A stretch of DNA of 7,402 nucleotides, from the NCBI GenBank assembly GCA_051867635.1, contig JBJDYT010000020.1:1-7402 (forward strand), in the 5' to 3' direction. Of the stretch, positions 1-6,255 are shown piece by piece; within the stretch, counting starts at the first letter, position 1; every line of letters starts with the position of its first letter. Below the pieces are notes generated by a model. That model was given only the letters and a program-made list of their open reading frames with translations. It was not told the DNA's origin and made no database searches. Both the position numbers and the translations under genes were made by a program. The DNA is from RGIG5472 sp051867635 (GTDB taxonomy: Bacteria > Bacillota > Clostridia > Oscillospirales > Oscillospiraceae).

Positions 1-517
<517 letters not shown>

Positions 518-776
518 ACGCTGACTTCAGTCTCCGGGCCTCCGCCCGCAGACCTCGCGCCGCCGGAGCGGAACCGGCGCCGCATTACGGCAGGTCTCCA
601 CGCTGCCGCACCCCAAGTCCGGGGATGCAAATCCTCCTTTTTTTGACTCCGTGCGGCGGCAAAAGGTGGAGCGCCGCGCGGGTGACCGAATGGCCCCGCC
701 GGGGGCGGGGGATATGTGTGACGGGCCGCGGCCCGTTGACACCGGGGCAGGCTGTTCTCAGCCAAGATTCGTCATT
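518..776 (-). other. Long structured 5' leader of the ABC ATPase gene
   Basis: About 260 nt lie between the predicted transcription start (near 776) and the ATG at 517, with no convincing gene. Read on the minus strand, the leader holds: a hairpin GGCTG-AGAA-CAGCC (750-763); a perfect 16-bp palindrome (721-736, ACGGGCCGCGGCCCGT); a GC hairpin around 692-709; a hairpin at 608-628 whose GCA and CCCC segments pair with GGGGTGC around one bulge; and a nested domain closed by AGACCT/AGGTCT (550-555 with 592-597) enclosing CGCCGG/CCGGCG (561-566 with 574-579). A perfect Shine-Dalgarno-like AAAGGAGG (633-640) has no start codon at a useful distance. It matches no riboswitch or T-box that I recognise. 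Regulation by this leader is inference. Confidence 0.4.
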
Positions 777-782
777 TTTAAC

Positions 783-811
783 AGTATACCATGTTCTCCG
801 CCCCCTGGCAA
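783..811 (-). promoter_or_regulatory. Sigma-A promoter for the ABC ATPase gene
   Basis: On the minus strand TTGCCA (811-806) is followed by a 17-bp spacer and TATACT (788-783). Each hexamer differs from consensus by one base (TTGACA, TATAAT). It starts only about ten bases past the stop codon of the upstream aminopeptidase gene, so the ABC ATPase gene probably has its own transcript. The -35 hexamer coincides with the loop of a CCCCC/GGGGG inverted repeat. Confidence 0.72.
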
Positions 812-823
812 GGGGGATTTTTT
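801..823 (+). terminator. Plus-strand terminator-like hairpin
   Basis: CCCCC (801-805) and GGGGG (812-816) form a 5-bp stem with a 6-nt loop, followed by A and six T residues (818-823). This has the shape of an intrinsic terminator on the plus strand. No plus-strand gene ends here, so it would only stop antisense transcription. In the minus direction there is no T tract after the stem, so it is not an obvious terminator for the aminopeptidase gene. The short stem keeps confidence low. Confidence 0.35.
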
Positions 824-1895
824 ACAGAATGATGAGCTCCTTGGGCGCCAGGGCGATATCCTCGCAGCCGCCCTCCCGCAGCACCACCACGTCCTCGATG
901 CGGACGCCGAAGCGGCCGGGGAGATAGATGCCCGGCTCCGCGCTGGTGACGGCGCCGGCGGGGAGGGGCGTGGTGCATCTGGCGGAGACGCCGGGGGCCT
1001 CGTGGATCTCCACGCCCACGCCGTGGCCATAGCCGTGGCCGAAATACTGGCCGTAGCCCGCGTCCTCGATGACCTTCCGGGCCGCGCCGTCGATCTCCTG
1101 GCCGGTCTTGCCCGCGGCGGTGATGGCGATGGCGGTCAGCTGGGCGCGCAGCACCGTCTCATAGACCGTGCGCATCTCGTCCGTCACGTGGCCCACCGCC
1201 ACCGTGCGGGTCATGTCGGAGCAGTAGCCCTCGGAGACGCAGCCGAAGTCCATGGTGATGAACTCACCCGCCTGGATGGGCCTGTCGCTGGGCACGCCGT
1301 GGGGCATGGCGCCGTTCTCGCCAGCCACCACGATGGGGTCGAAGGACATCTTCTCCGCGCCGTACAGCAGCATCAGGTACTGCAGCCGGGCGGCCACTTC
1401 CTTCTCCGTGACGCCGGGACGGATGAAGTTCATGACCTCCGCCAGGGCCTTCTCCGAGATGCGCTGGGCCTGGATCAGGCGGCGGATCTCCTCCTCGTCC
1501 TTCACCGTGCGCAGCTCCGTCATCATGGCGGAGGCGGGCAGCAGCTCGCAGTCCAGGCTCTTGCAGTACCGCGTGTGATCCGCCACGGTCATGGCGGCGT
1601 CGTCGAAGCCCAGCTTCTCCAGGCCCTCCCGGTGGATGACCTCGTTGACCAGCTCCACATAGCCCCGGCCCGTGCCGGTGATGGTGATGGCGGCGTTCTT
1701 CACCGCCCGCTCCGCCGCCACGGTGTAGCGGGAGTCAGTGAAGTAGTAGTTGGCGTTCTTGGTGATCAGGGCGATGCCGTCCGTCCCCATGGAGGGGAAG
1801 TCGGCGGCGTAAAAGCGGTTAAATTCCTCCGTCAGCATAACAGCGTCCAGCCCGCGGGCGGAAAGCTGGCTGCGGATAGCGTCAAAATGATCCAT
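822..1895 (-). CDS. Xaa-Pro aminopeptidase (aminopeptidase P, peptidase family M24B)
   Basis: Cytosolic dimetal peptidase that removes the N-terminal residue from peptides with proline in second position. The 357-residue length matches the short Firmicute form (YqhT/PepP-like). Residues 1 to about 125 form the creatinase-type N-terminal domain; the catalytic pita-bread domain follows. All five expected metal ligands are present: D216 (TMDFG), D227 (CSDMTRT), H291 (GHGVG), E320 (SAEPGIY) and E334 (VRIEDVVV). The conserved histidines H199 (MPHG) and H298 (EIHEAPG) are also present. The ATG at 1893-1895 follows AAGGAGG with a 10-nt gap, and TAA closes the frame at 822-824. It has its own promoter at 1925-1954 and lies tail-to-head with the ABC ATPase gene. 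Family assignment is firm; a prolidase-like preference (PepQ) cannot be excluded from sequence alone. Confidence 0.95.
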   Translation of the reverse strand: MDHFDAIRSQLSARGLDAVMLTEEFNRFYAADFPSMGTDGIALITKNANYYFTDSRYTVAAERAVKNAAITITGTGRGYVELVNEVIHREGLEKLGFDDAAMTVADHTRYCKSLDCELLPASAMMTELRTVKDEEEIRRLIQAQRISEKALAEVMNFIRPGVTEKEVAARLQYLMLLYGAEKMSFDPIVVAGENGAMPHGVPSDRPIQAGEFITMDFGCVSEGYCSDMTRTVAVGHVTDEMRTVYETVLRAQLTAIAITAAGKTGQEIDGAARKVIEDAGYGQYFGHGYGHGVGVEIHEAPGVSARCTTPLPAGAVTSAEPGIYLPGRFGVRIEDVVVLREGGCEDIALAPKELIIL

Positions 1896-1924
1896 ACGGT
1901 AAGTACCTCCTTTTCATTTCCTCC

Positions 1925-1954
1925 ATTATAGAATCATTTCCCGGGCCCGCGCAA
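1925..1954 (-). promoter_or_regulatory. Promoter for the aminopeptidase gene
   Basis: On the minus strand a perfect -10 TATAAT (1930-1925) is preceded, after an 18-bp spacer, by TTGCGC (1954-1949), which keeps only the TTG of the -35 consensus. The -10 lies about 30 bases upstream of the start codon, leaving a short leader with the AAGGAGG ribosome site. Confidence 0.65.
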
Positions 1955-2012
1955 GGGGGAAGTGGAAAAAAGTTCCGCCCCGCCGGCCCCGCCGCGCCGC
2001 GGGAGGAATGCG

Positions 2013-2041
2013 TTGACGCGGCCGCCCCCGTGCGGTATGAT
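2013..2041 (+). promoter_or_regulatory. Promoter for the M50 metalloprotease gene
   Basis: TTGACG (2013-2018), a 17-bp spacer, then TATGAT (2036-2041): five of six matches in each hexamer with ideal spacing. It points away from the aminopeptidase promoter; the two -10 boxes are about 105 bp apart. Transcription would start near 2048, giving a leader of about 60 nt. Confidence 0.75.
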
Positions 2042-2051
2042 GGTGCCAGCG

Positions 2052-2089
2052 CGCCGGCCCGGTCCCTCCCGGAGAGGGCGCGGCCGGCG
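2052..2089 (+). promoter_or_regulatory. GC-rich hairpin in the M50 protease leader
   Basis: CGCCGGCC (2052-2059) pairs perfectly with GGCCGGCG (2082-2089), and inside it CCCTC (2064-2068) pairs with GAGGG (2074-2078). The structure begins a few bases after the predicted transcription start and ends five bases before the GGGAGG ribosome site (2095-2100). It could stabilise the 5' end of the mRNA or affect ribosome access. The pairing is seen; any function is inference. Confidence 0.5.
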
Positions 2090-2106
2090 GAACAGGGAGG
2101 CAAGGT

Positions 2107-3315
2107 ATGCGCGGAAAAACGAAAAAGAAAAAGGGCGCCTGGCAGAAGCACATCGCCACGGCGTTCATGATGCTCCTGGGCGGCGCCTGCGGGCTTTTGA
2201 TGGTCTGGTATGCGGACACCAGCCTGCCGGCCGGCGCGCCGCTGGGGGAGCTGCTGTTCTCTCTCGCGGCCCTGCTTCTCATCATGTACGCCGCCCTCTT
2301 TCTGCAGATGGCGATCCACGAGGCGGGGCATCTGGTCTTCGGCCTTCTGACCGGATACGGTTTTTCCTCCTTCCGCCTGATGAGCTTCATGTGGGTGAAG
2401 GAGGAGGGGAAGCTGCGCTTCCGGCGCTTCCGTCTCGCCGGCACCGGCGGCCAGTGCCTCATGACGCCCCCTGAGCCGGGGGAGGACGGCCGCTTCCCGG
2501 TGGCGCTGTACAACCTGGGCGGCCCGCTGATGAACGTGCTGGCGGGCCTGCTCTTTCTCGGCCTTTCCCTTTGGCTCCCGTCCCCGCCTCTCCTCTCCGC
2601 GGCGCTGCTGATGCTCGCCCTCGCGGGCTTCGCCCTGGCGCTGATGAACGGCGTGCCGCTGCACATGGGGACCGTGGACAACGACGGCTGCAACGCCCTG
2701 TCCCTCCGCCGCAGTCCGGAGGCCCTCCGGGCCTTCTGGGTGCAGATGAAGGTCAACGAGCAGACCGCCCGGGGCCTGCGGCTGAAGGACATGCCGGAGG
2801 AGTGGTTCGCCGTCCCCTCCGACGAGGGGATGAAAAACAGCATGACGGCGGTGCTGGGCGTCTTCGCCTGCAACCGCCTGATGGACGCCCACCGCTTTGC
2901 CGAGGCGGACGCGCTGACGGCCCATCTGCTGGAGATCGACAGCGCCGTCATCGGCCTGCACCGGGCGCTGCTCACCTGCGACCGGATGTACTGCGAGCTC
3001 ATCGGGGAAAACCGCCGGGAGGTGCTGGGGGATATGTGCGGCAAGGAGCAGCGGAAACTGATGAGATCCATGAAGACCTCCCTTTCCGTCCTGCGGACGG
3101 AGTACGCCTGCGCTCTGCTCTCGGAGCGGGATGAGAAAAAGGCCGCGGGCTTTTTGTCCCGCTTTGAAAAATGCGCCCGGTCCTATCCCTACCCCAGCGA
3201 CCTGCTCTCGGAGCGGGAGCTGCTGGCCATCGCCCGGGAGCGGGCGGAAGCGGCTGGAGGGCGAGAACAAGCGAAAGCCCCGGTCCCGGCAGAAACCCCG
3301 GCGCCGCTGCCTTGA
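2107..3315 (+). CDS. M50-type (site-2-protease-like) membrane zinc metalloprotease with helical C-terminal domain
   Basis: Predicted integral-membrane protease of 402 residues. A Lys-rich N-terminus (KTKKKKG) precedes hydrophobic segments at about 17-36, 48-70, 141-158 and 162-182. The zinc motif HEAGH is at 71-75, at the end of the second segment as usual for M50. GGPLMN (138-143) matches the conserved glycine/proline/asparagine motif, and DNDG (191-194) fits the place of the third ligand (the LDG motif). The last 200 or so residues are soluble and mostly helical, with alternating leucine/alanine patterns like TPR repeats, ending in a Pro/Ala-rich tail. The ATG at 2107 follows GGGAGG with a 6-nt gap. 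M50 proteases usually cut substrates within the membrane, such as anti-sigma factors or peptide precursors, but no sigma or anti-sigma gene is adjacent and the substrate is unknown. There is no terminator on this strand directly after the stop. Confidence 0.82.
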   Translation: MRGKTKKKKGAWQKHIATAFMMLLGGACGLLMVWYADTSLPAGAPLGELLFSLAALLLIMYAALFLQMAIHEAGHLVFGLLTGYGFSSFRLMSFMWVKEEGKLRFRRFRLAGTGGQCLMTPPEPGEDGRFPVALYNLGGPLMNVLAGLLFLGLSLWLPSPPLLSAALLMLALAGFALALMNGVPLHMGTVDNDGCNALSLRRSPEALRAFWVQMKVNEQTARGLRLKDMPEEWFAVPSDEGMKNSMTAVLGVFACNRLMDAHRFAEADALTAHLLEIDSAVIGLHRALLTCDRMYCELIGENRREVLGDMCGKEQRKLMRSMKTSLSVLRTEYACALLSERDEKKAAGFLSRFEKCARSYPYPSDLLSERELLAIARERAEAAGGREQAKAPVPAETPAPLP

Positions 3316-3333
3316 CACCGAACGCTGAGGCAG

Positions 3334-3365
3334 AAAAACCGCAGGGCAGCATCCCCGCCTTGCGG
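3334..3365 (-). terminator. Minus-strand intrinsic terminator
   Basis: CCGCAGGGC (3339-3347) pairs with GCCTTGCGG (3357-3365) over nine positions with one G-T wobble and a 9-nt loop. On the minus strand the stem is followed by TTTTT (complement of A3334-3338), as in an intrinsic terminator. On the plus strand no T tract follows, so it is not a good terminator for the metalloprotease. No minus-strand gene lies immediately upstream, so it would stop antisense transcription or is a leftover of an earlier arrangement. Confidence 0.5.
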
Positions 3366-3519
3366 AACCACATATGCGAATAAATAATGCGGCAGCTTTA
3401 CTCATGTCGGCAAAAGCACCAAAATGCCTTTTCTTTCCACCACAAAAGTGGTACGCTAATTTAGCTGAACACAGGCGAATGATAATAAAACACGGCGAGA
3501 CATGAGGGGGCCTCTTTTT
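3366..3519 (+). promoter_or_regulatory. AT-richer upstream region of the lipoprotein gene
   Basis: No coding signal. The best promoter candidate is weak: TTTACT (3397-3402), a 17-bp spacer, CAAAAT (3420-3425), four of six matches in each box. An alternative -10, GATAAT (3481-3486), lacks a good -35. A perfect short inverted repeat ACCAC-AAAA-GTGGT (3439-3452) lies between them and could be an operator. The ribosome site GAGGGGG (3504-3510) sits 9 nt before the chosen ATG at 3520. Confidence 0.35.
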
Positions 3520-4422
3520 ATGGATATAAAGAAAGCAAGAGTAATGCGGATCGTGTGGCTCGTTCTGATCATTTCATTTTTGGTTTCCGCCGCAGGATGC
3601 GGGAATGAGGGACCGTGCCTGCCCGCAACGCCTTCGTCAAGCCCGGAGAATGACGGCAGTATGGGGGACGATCCTGAGGCTTCTGTGCGGTCAGAAGAAG
3701 ATTACGGCCTCGATATGCTTATTGATACAGAGTACTACACAATAAAGGTCCCGAATTCTTGGGAGGATGATTGCTTTTATGAAGTGACAGACGGCGAGAG
3801 CTATAACTACACTTTGAGCTTCTACAACAAAGCAAGTCACGAACAAATAAGTGGCGGGTGGCTTTTTTCCATCAATCTGCTGACCGAATTTGAGGACTAT
3901 ACCAACTATCCCGATTATGATGTATTGGGCAGCCTGGAAGTGTACCGTACAGGTTCTTATAACCTCGTCGTTACGTATCCTACGGATGTGCAATTTTCCG
4001 AAGAGACGGCTAATAAGTATAATGAAATGTCAGAATCAATCCCCGATATACTCAGCACCATTTCTTTTAAGGAAGAGTGTACTTTTTCAAATGCACCAAT
4101 ACCGGTTGAAAACAGCACTGTAACACAAGGATCTCTCAGTTTAGACTTCTATACTGAGCTCTGCACATATGTGGTATCCAGTTGTGTCAATTACACTGAG
4201 TGGTGGAATGATCCCACTCTGTCCCATACTGACCCGACTTATTATTACCTTGGGAATATCACCGCAGAGAACTATGCTGAAAAAATGGCTACAGCAAAAC
4301 AGCTGGTCGATGGCGTATATCAAGTGGGTTATTGGGAAATTCGATCCAGAGGATATGGGACCATAAAAATCGGGCTGTACATCACTCCCAATGATGAACT
4401 GTACTTTTGCTACAGATACTGA
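3520..4422 (+). CDS. Putative secreted lipoprotein of unknown function
   Basis: A 300-residue protein with a classic lipoprotein signal: Lys/Arg-rich start (MDIKKARVMR), hydrophobic core at 11-25, and a lipobox-like SAAGC with lipidated Cys27. A flexible Ser/Pro/Asp/Glu-rich linker follows (28-66). Residues about 67-187 form a tyrosine-rich beta-type domain opening with EYYTIKVPNSW, faintly reminiscent of DcrB/PsbP-like extracytoplasmic domains; a second domain spans about 206-300. An ATG 18 bases upstream (3502) is in frame, but GAGGGGG lies 9 nt before the ATG at 3520 and would fall inside the longer version, so 3520 is preferred. Base composition is unlike the neighbours: a counted stretch (3901-3960) is 45% G+C against 68% in the metalloprotease gene (2701-2760), with ATA, AGA and TTA codons present, suggesting transfer. 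I recognise no enzymatic motif; the role at the cell surface is unknown. Confidence 0.8.
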   Translation: MDIKKARVMRIVWLVLIISFLVSAAGCGNEGPCLPATPSSSPENDGSMGDDPEASVRSEEDYGLDMLIDTEYYTIKVPNSWEDDCFYEVTDGESYNYTLSFYNKASHEQISGGWLFSINLLTEFEDYTNYPDYDVLGSLEVYRTGSYNLVVTYPTDVQFSEETANKYNEMSESIPDILSTISFKEECTFSNAPIPVENSTVTQGSLSLDFYTELCTYVVSSCVNYTEWWNDPTLSHTDPTYYYLGNITAENYAEKMATAKQLVDGVYQVGYWEIRSRGYGTIKIGLYITPNDELYFCYRY

Positions 4423-4566
4423 TACGGATTTACTTGAGGCAAGAAAATGGCTGAAGCCCTGCCAGCACGGACAAACGCCTGTGATTTCCGGGGGGCCAAA
4501 CTCCAATTTGTCGGGCGGCAGCTTCCCGCAAAACGTATTTCCATACATAGCCTGCGGGCAAATACA
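4423..4566. other. Noncoding spacer with inverted repeats, possible intergenic repeat element
   Basis: About 145 bases between the lipoprotein stop and the terminator. I see no convincing gene. It contains short inverted pairs: GTATTT (4539-4544) with AAATAC (4560-4565), and CCCGCA (4527-4532) with TGCGGG around 4554-4559. Together with the adjacent terminator it has the look of a structured intergenic element that may recur in the genome, which cannot be tested here. Confidence 0.3.
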
Positions 4567-4598
4567 AAACTCCAGGGCGCTTTTGTGCCCTGGAGTTT
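4567..4598. terminator. Strong bidirectional intrinsic terminator between lipoprotein gene and tatD
   Basis: AAACTCCAGGGC (4567-4578) and GCCCTGGAGTTT (4587-4598) are perfect 12-base inverted repeats. On the plus strand the stem gains a C-G and a G-U pair, leaving a TTTT loop. Plus-strand transcripts continue with TTTCCTGTTTT; minus-strand transcripts with TTTTGTATTT. It fits the convergent ends of the lipoprotein gene (plus) and tatD (minus). Confidence 0.85.
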
Positions 4599-4608
4599 CC
4601 TGTTTTAC

Positions 4609-4627
4609 GGGCGGCGCGTTGCCGCCC
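4609..4627 (-). terminator. GC hairpin just after tatD
   Basis: GGGCGGC (4609-4615) and GCCGCCC (4621-4627) form a perfect 7-bp stem with a 5-nt loop, 14 bases beyond the tatD stop. On the minus strand only CGTAAAAC follows, so it is not a full terminator alone. It stands in tandem with the stronger one at 4567-4598 and may stabilise the tatD mRNA end. Confidence 0.4.
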
Positions 4628-4640
4628 CGGTCTTTCTGTT

Positions 4641-5405
4641 TCACCGGATGCCGAAAAAGCGGCGGCCGTTTTCCTCCGTCACGCGCACCAGCTCCTCCAA
4701 GGAGACGCCCTTGCACTCCGCCAGCTTCTCCGCGATGAAGGGGAGGTTGCGGCTGTCGTTCCGCGTGCCACGGCGGGGCACGGGAGCCATGTAGGGGGAG
4801 TCCGTCTCCAGCATCAGGCGGTCCAGCGGGACCACCGCCGCGGCCTCCAGCGCCCGGCGGGCGTTTTTGTAGGTCACGACGCCGGTAAACGAGAGCATCC
4901 AGCCCAGGCGCAGCAGCTCCTTCGCCATCTCCGCGCTGCCGGAAAAGCAGTGGAACACGCCCCGCACCTCCGGGAATTCCCGGACGATGGCGAGACTGTC
5001 GGCGTGGGCCTCCCGGTCGTGGACGATGACGGGGAGAGCCAGCTCCCGGGCCAGGGCCATCTGCTCGCGAAAGACCCGCTGCTGAAATTCCCTCGGCGGA
5101 TTTTCCTCCCAGTAGTAGTCCAGGCCGATCTCTCCGATGGCCACGCATTTGGGGTGGGCCGCCAGGGCGCGGACGGCGGCCAGCGCCGTTTCGTCATAGC
5201 CCGCGCAGTTCTCCGGGTGGACGCCTACGGCGGCGTAGAGGAAATCGTGCCGCTCCGCCAGAGCCAGCACGGCCTTCGCGTTTTCCGCCGTGACGGAGGG
5301 GTTCACCACCAGCCCCACCCCGGCGTCCGCGAGGGAGGACAGCAGCTCCTCCCGGTCGGGGTCAAACTGCTCGTCGTCGTAATGCGCATGGGTATCAAAT
5401 AACAT
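4641..5405 (-). CDS. tatD: TatD family metal-dependent deoxyribonuclease
   Basis: Cytosolic TIM-barrel hydrolase of the amidohydrolase superfamily; TatD proteins act as metal-dependent 3'-5' exonucleases on DNA and have been linked to DNA repair and quality control. The 254-residue length is typical. Metal ligands are all visible: H6 and H8 (DTHAH), E92 (IGEIGLDYY), H129 (VIVHDREA), H152 (FHCFSG) and D202 (ETDSPYM). The ATG at 5403-5405 follows AAAGGAG with a 6-nt gap. TGA closes it at 4641-4643, followed by tandem hairpins. In many Firmicutes tatD (yabD) lies directly after metG; here both are on the minus strand but an opposite-strand gene lies between them. I see no clear tatD promoter in the 120-base divergent gap. 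Substrate range cannot be inferred. Confidence 0.95.
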   Translation of the reverse strand: MLFDTHAHYDDEQFDPDREELLSSLADAGVGLVVNPSVTAENAKAVLALAERHDFLYAAVGVHPENCAGYDETALAAVRALAAHPKCVAIGEIGLDYYWEENPPREFQQRVFREQMALARELALPVIVHDREAHADSLAIVREFPEVRGVFHCFSGSAEMAKELLRLGWMLSFTGVVTYKNARRALEAAAVVPLDRLMLETDSPYMAPVPRRGTRNDSRNLPFIAEKLAECKGVSLEELVRVTEENGRRFFGIR

Positions 5406-5451
5406 AAGCGGCTCCTTTCGCCAGAGGTGGAAAAAGTTCGCGGCAGGATGT

Positions 5452-5494
5452 GTTGCATCTGCAACTTTATTTTCCGCCGGTTTCCCGGTATACT
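5452..5494 (+). promoter_or_regulatory. Operator palindrome and promoter of the ferredoxin-like gene
   Basis: GTTGCA-TC-TGCAAC (5452-5465) is a perfect 6+6 inverted repeat. It is followed by a strong -10 TATACT (5489-5494), while the -35 position holds only a poor TTTATT (5466-5471). With a start near 5500-5501 the palindrome is centred about 42 bases upstream, the usual place for a class II activator of the Crp/Fnr family, and its 14-bp 5-4-5 layout also fits that family. The palindrome and -10 are seen; the regulator is inference. Confidence 0.6.
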
Positions 5495-5526
5495 CCTCTC
5501 AGAATCTCACACAGGAGGGCATGAAC

Positions 5527-6228
5527 ATGCTTCGTACCATTATCGAGATCAATGAAACAAAATGCAACGGCTGCGGGCTCTGCGCCGCGGCCTGTCAGGA
5601 GGGTGCCATCGGCATGGTGGACGGCAAGGCGAAGCTGCTGCGGGACGATTACTGCGACGGCCTGGGCAACTGCCTGCCCGCCTGCCCCACGGGGGCCATC
5701 TCCTTTGTTGAGCGGGAGGCCGCGCCCTTTGACGAGCTGGCCGTGAAGATCGCGCAGCTGAAAAAGCAGAGCGCGGGGCTTTCTCCCGCCCCTCAGGGCT
5801 GTCCCGGGAGCCGGGCGCAGACGCTTCCGGTCCGCCAGGACGACAGCGAGGAGGGGGCCGTGCCCTCTCAGCTCCGCCAGTGGCCGGTGCAGCTGAAGCT
5901 GGCCCCCGTCAGCGCCCCGTATTTCGACGGGGCGGACCTGCTGGTGGCGGCGGACTGCGCGGCCTACGCCCGGGGCAGCTTCCACCGGGACTTCATGCGG
6001 GGCAAGGTGACCCTCATCGGCTGTCCCAAGCTGGACGAGGGGGACTACGCGGACAAGCTGACGGAGATCCTCCGCCGCAACGCCGTCCGCAGCCTCACCG
6101 TGGTCCGCATGGAGGTCCCCTGCTGCGGCGGCATCCAGCGGGCGGCGCTGCAGGCCCTGCAGCAGAGCGGGAAGGACCTCCCCTTTGCGGTGCGGGTCCT
6201 CTCCACCGACGGCCGGGTTCTGGAATAA
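5527..6228 (+). CDS. 4Fe-4S ferredoxin-type protein with a second cysteine-rich domain
   Basis: Predicted cytosolic electron-transfer or redox-sensing protein of 233 residues. The first cluster motif is complete: C13-x2-C16-x2-C19-x3-C23. The second reads C43-x5-C49-x3-C53-Pro with Leu46 where the middle cysteine is expected, so that site may hold a [3Fe-4S] or an unusual cluster; from memory this substitution (CDGLG) is common in this protein type. After a variable Pro/Gln-rich linker (about 85-120), residues 120-233 form a second domain with C92 (GCPGS, in the linker), C144 (ADCAAY), C166 (IGCPKLD) and the pair C199-C200 (VPCCGG). An ATG at 5521 is in frame but only 2 nt after GGAGG; the ATG at 5527 has the ideal 8-nt gap and is preferred. 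No partner enzyme is adjacent. Such proteins can accompany Crp/Fnr-regulated redox genes, which fits the palindrome upstream. Its reaction is unknown. Confidence 0.85.
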   Translation: MLRTIIEINETKCNGCGLCAAACQEGAIGMVDGKAKLLRDDYCDGLGNCLPACPTGAISFVEREAAPFDELAVKIAQLKKQSAGLSPAPQGCPGSRAQTLPVRQDDSEEGAVPSQLRQWPVQLKLAPVSAPYFDGADLLVAADCAAYARGSFHRDFMRGKVTLIGCPKLDEGDYADKLTEILRRNAVRSLTVVRMEVPCCGGIQRAALQALQQSGKDLPFAVRVLSTDGRVLE

Positions 6229-6255
6229 ACCGCCGGCAGCGGCATTTTCCAGCCG

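Noticed and set aside
651..1931. Open frame of 426 codons on the plus strand opposite the aminopeptidase gene
   Set aside because: It is antisense to a gene with all M24 metal ligands, its translation is His/Ala/Gly-rich with no recognisable fold, and the long frame is a by-product of high G+C.
1882..3405. Open frames of 507 and 381 codons on the minus strand over the M50 gene
   Set aside because: Gln/Arg/Pro- or Ser/Arg-rich shadow translations opposite a gene with clear HEAGH and membrane segments; they also run through the promoter region.
3344..4530. Similar short segments flanking the AT-rich island (GGCAGC-A-TCCCCGC near 3346-3358 and GGCAGCTTCCCGC near 4517-4529) as target-site or attachment repeats
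   Set aside because: The match is short and imperfect in GC-rich DNA, and no integrase or transposase is present; chance similarity is likely.
4447..4794. Open frame of 115 codons on the plus strand just after the lipoprotein, with a GAGG 7 nt before its ATG
   Set aside because: It reads through the strong terminator stem and into the antisense of tatD. The ribosome-site match is short, and no domain is visible. The DNA is better explained as a structured spacer.
4141..5148. Open frame of 335 codons on the minus strand across the lipoprotein end and tatD
   Set aside because: It overlaps tatD in another frame and reads straight through the bidirectional terminator; the translation is low-complexity.
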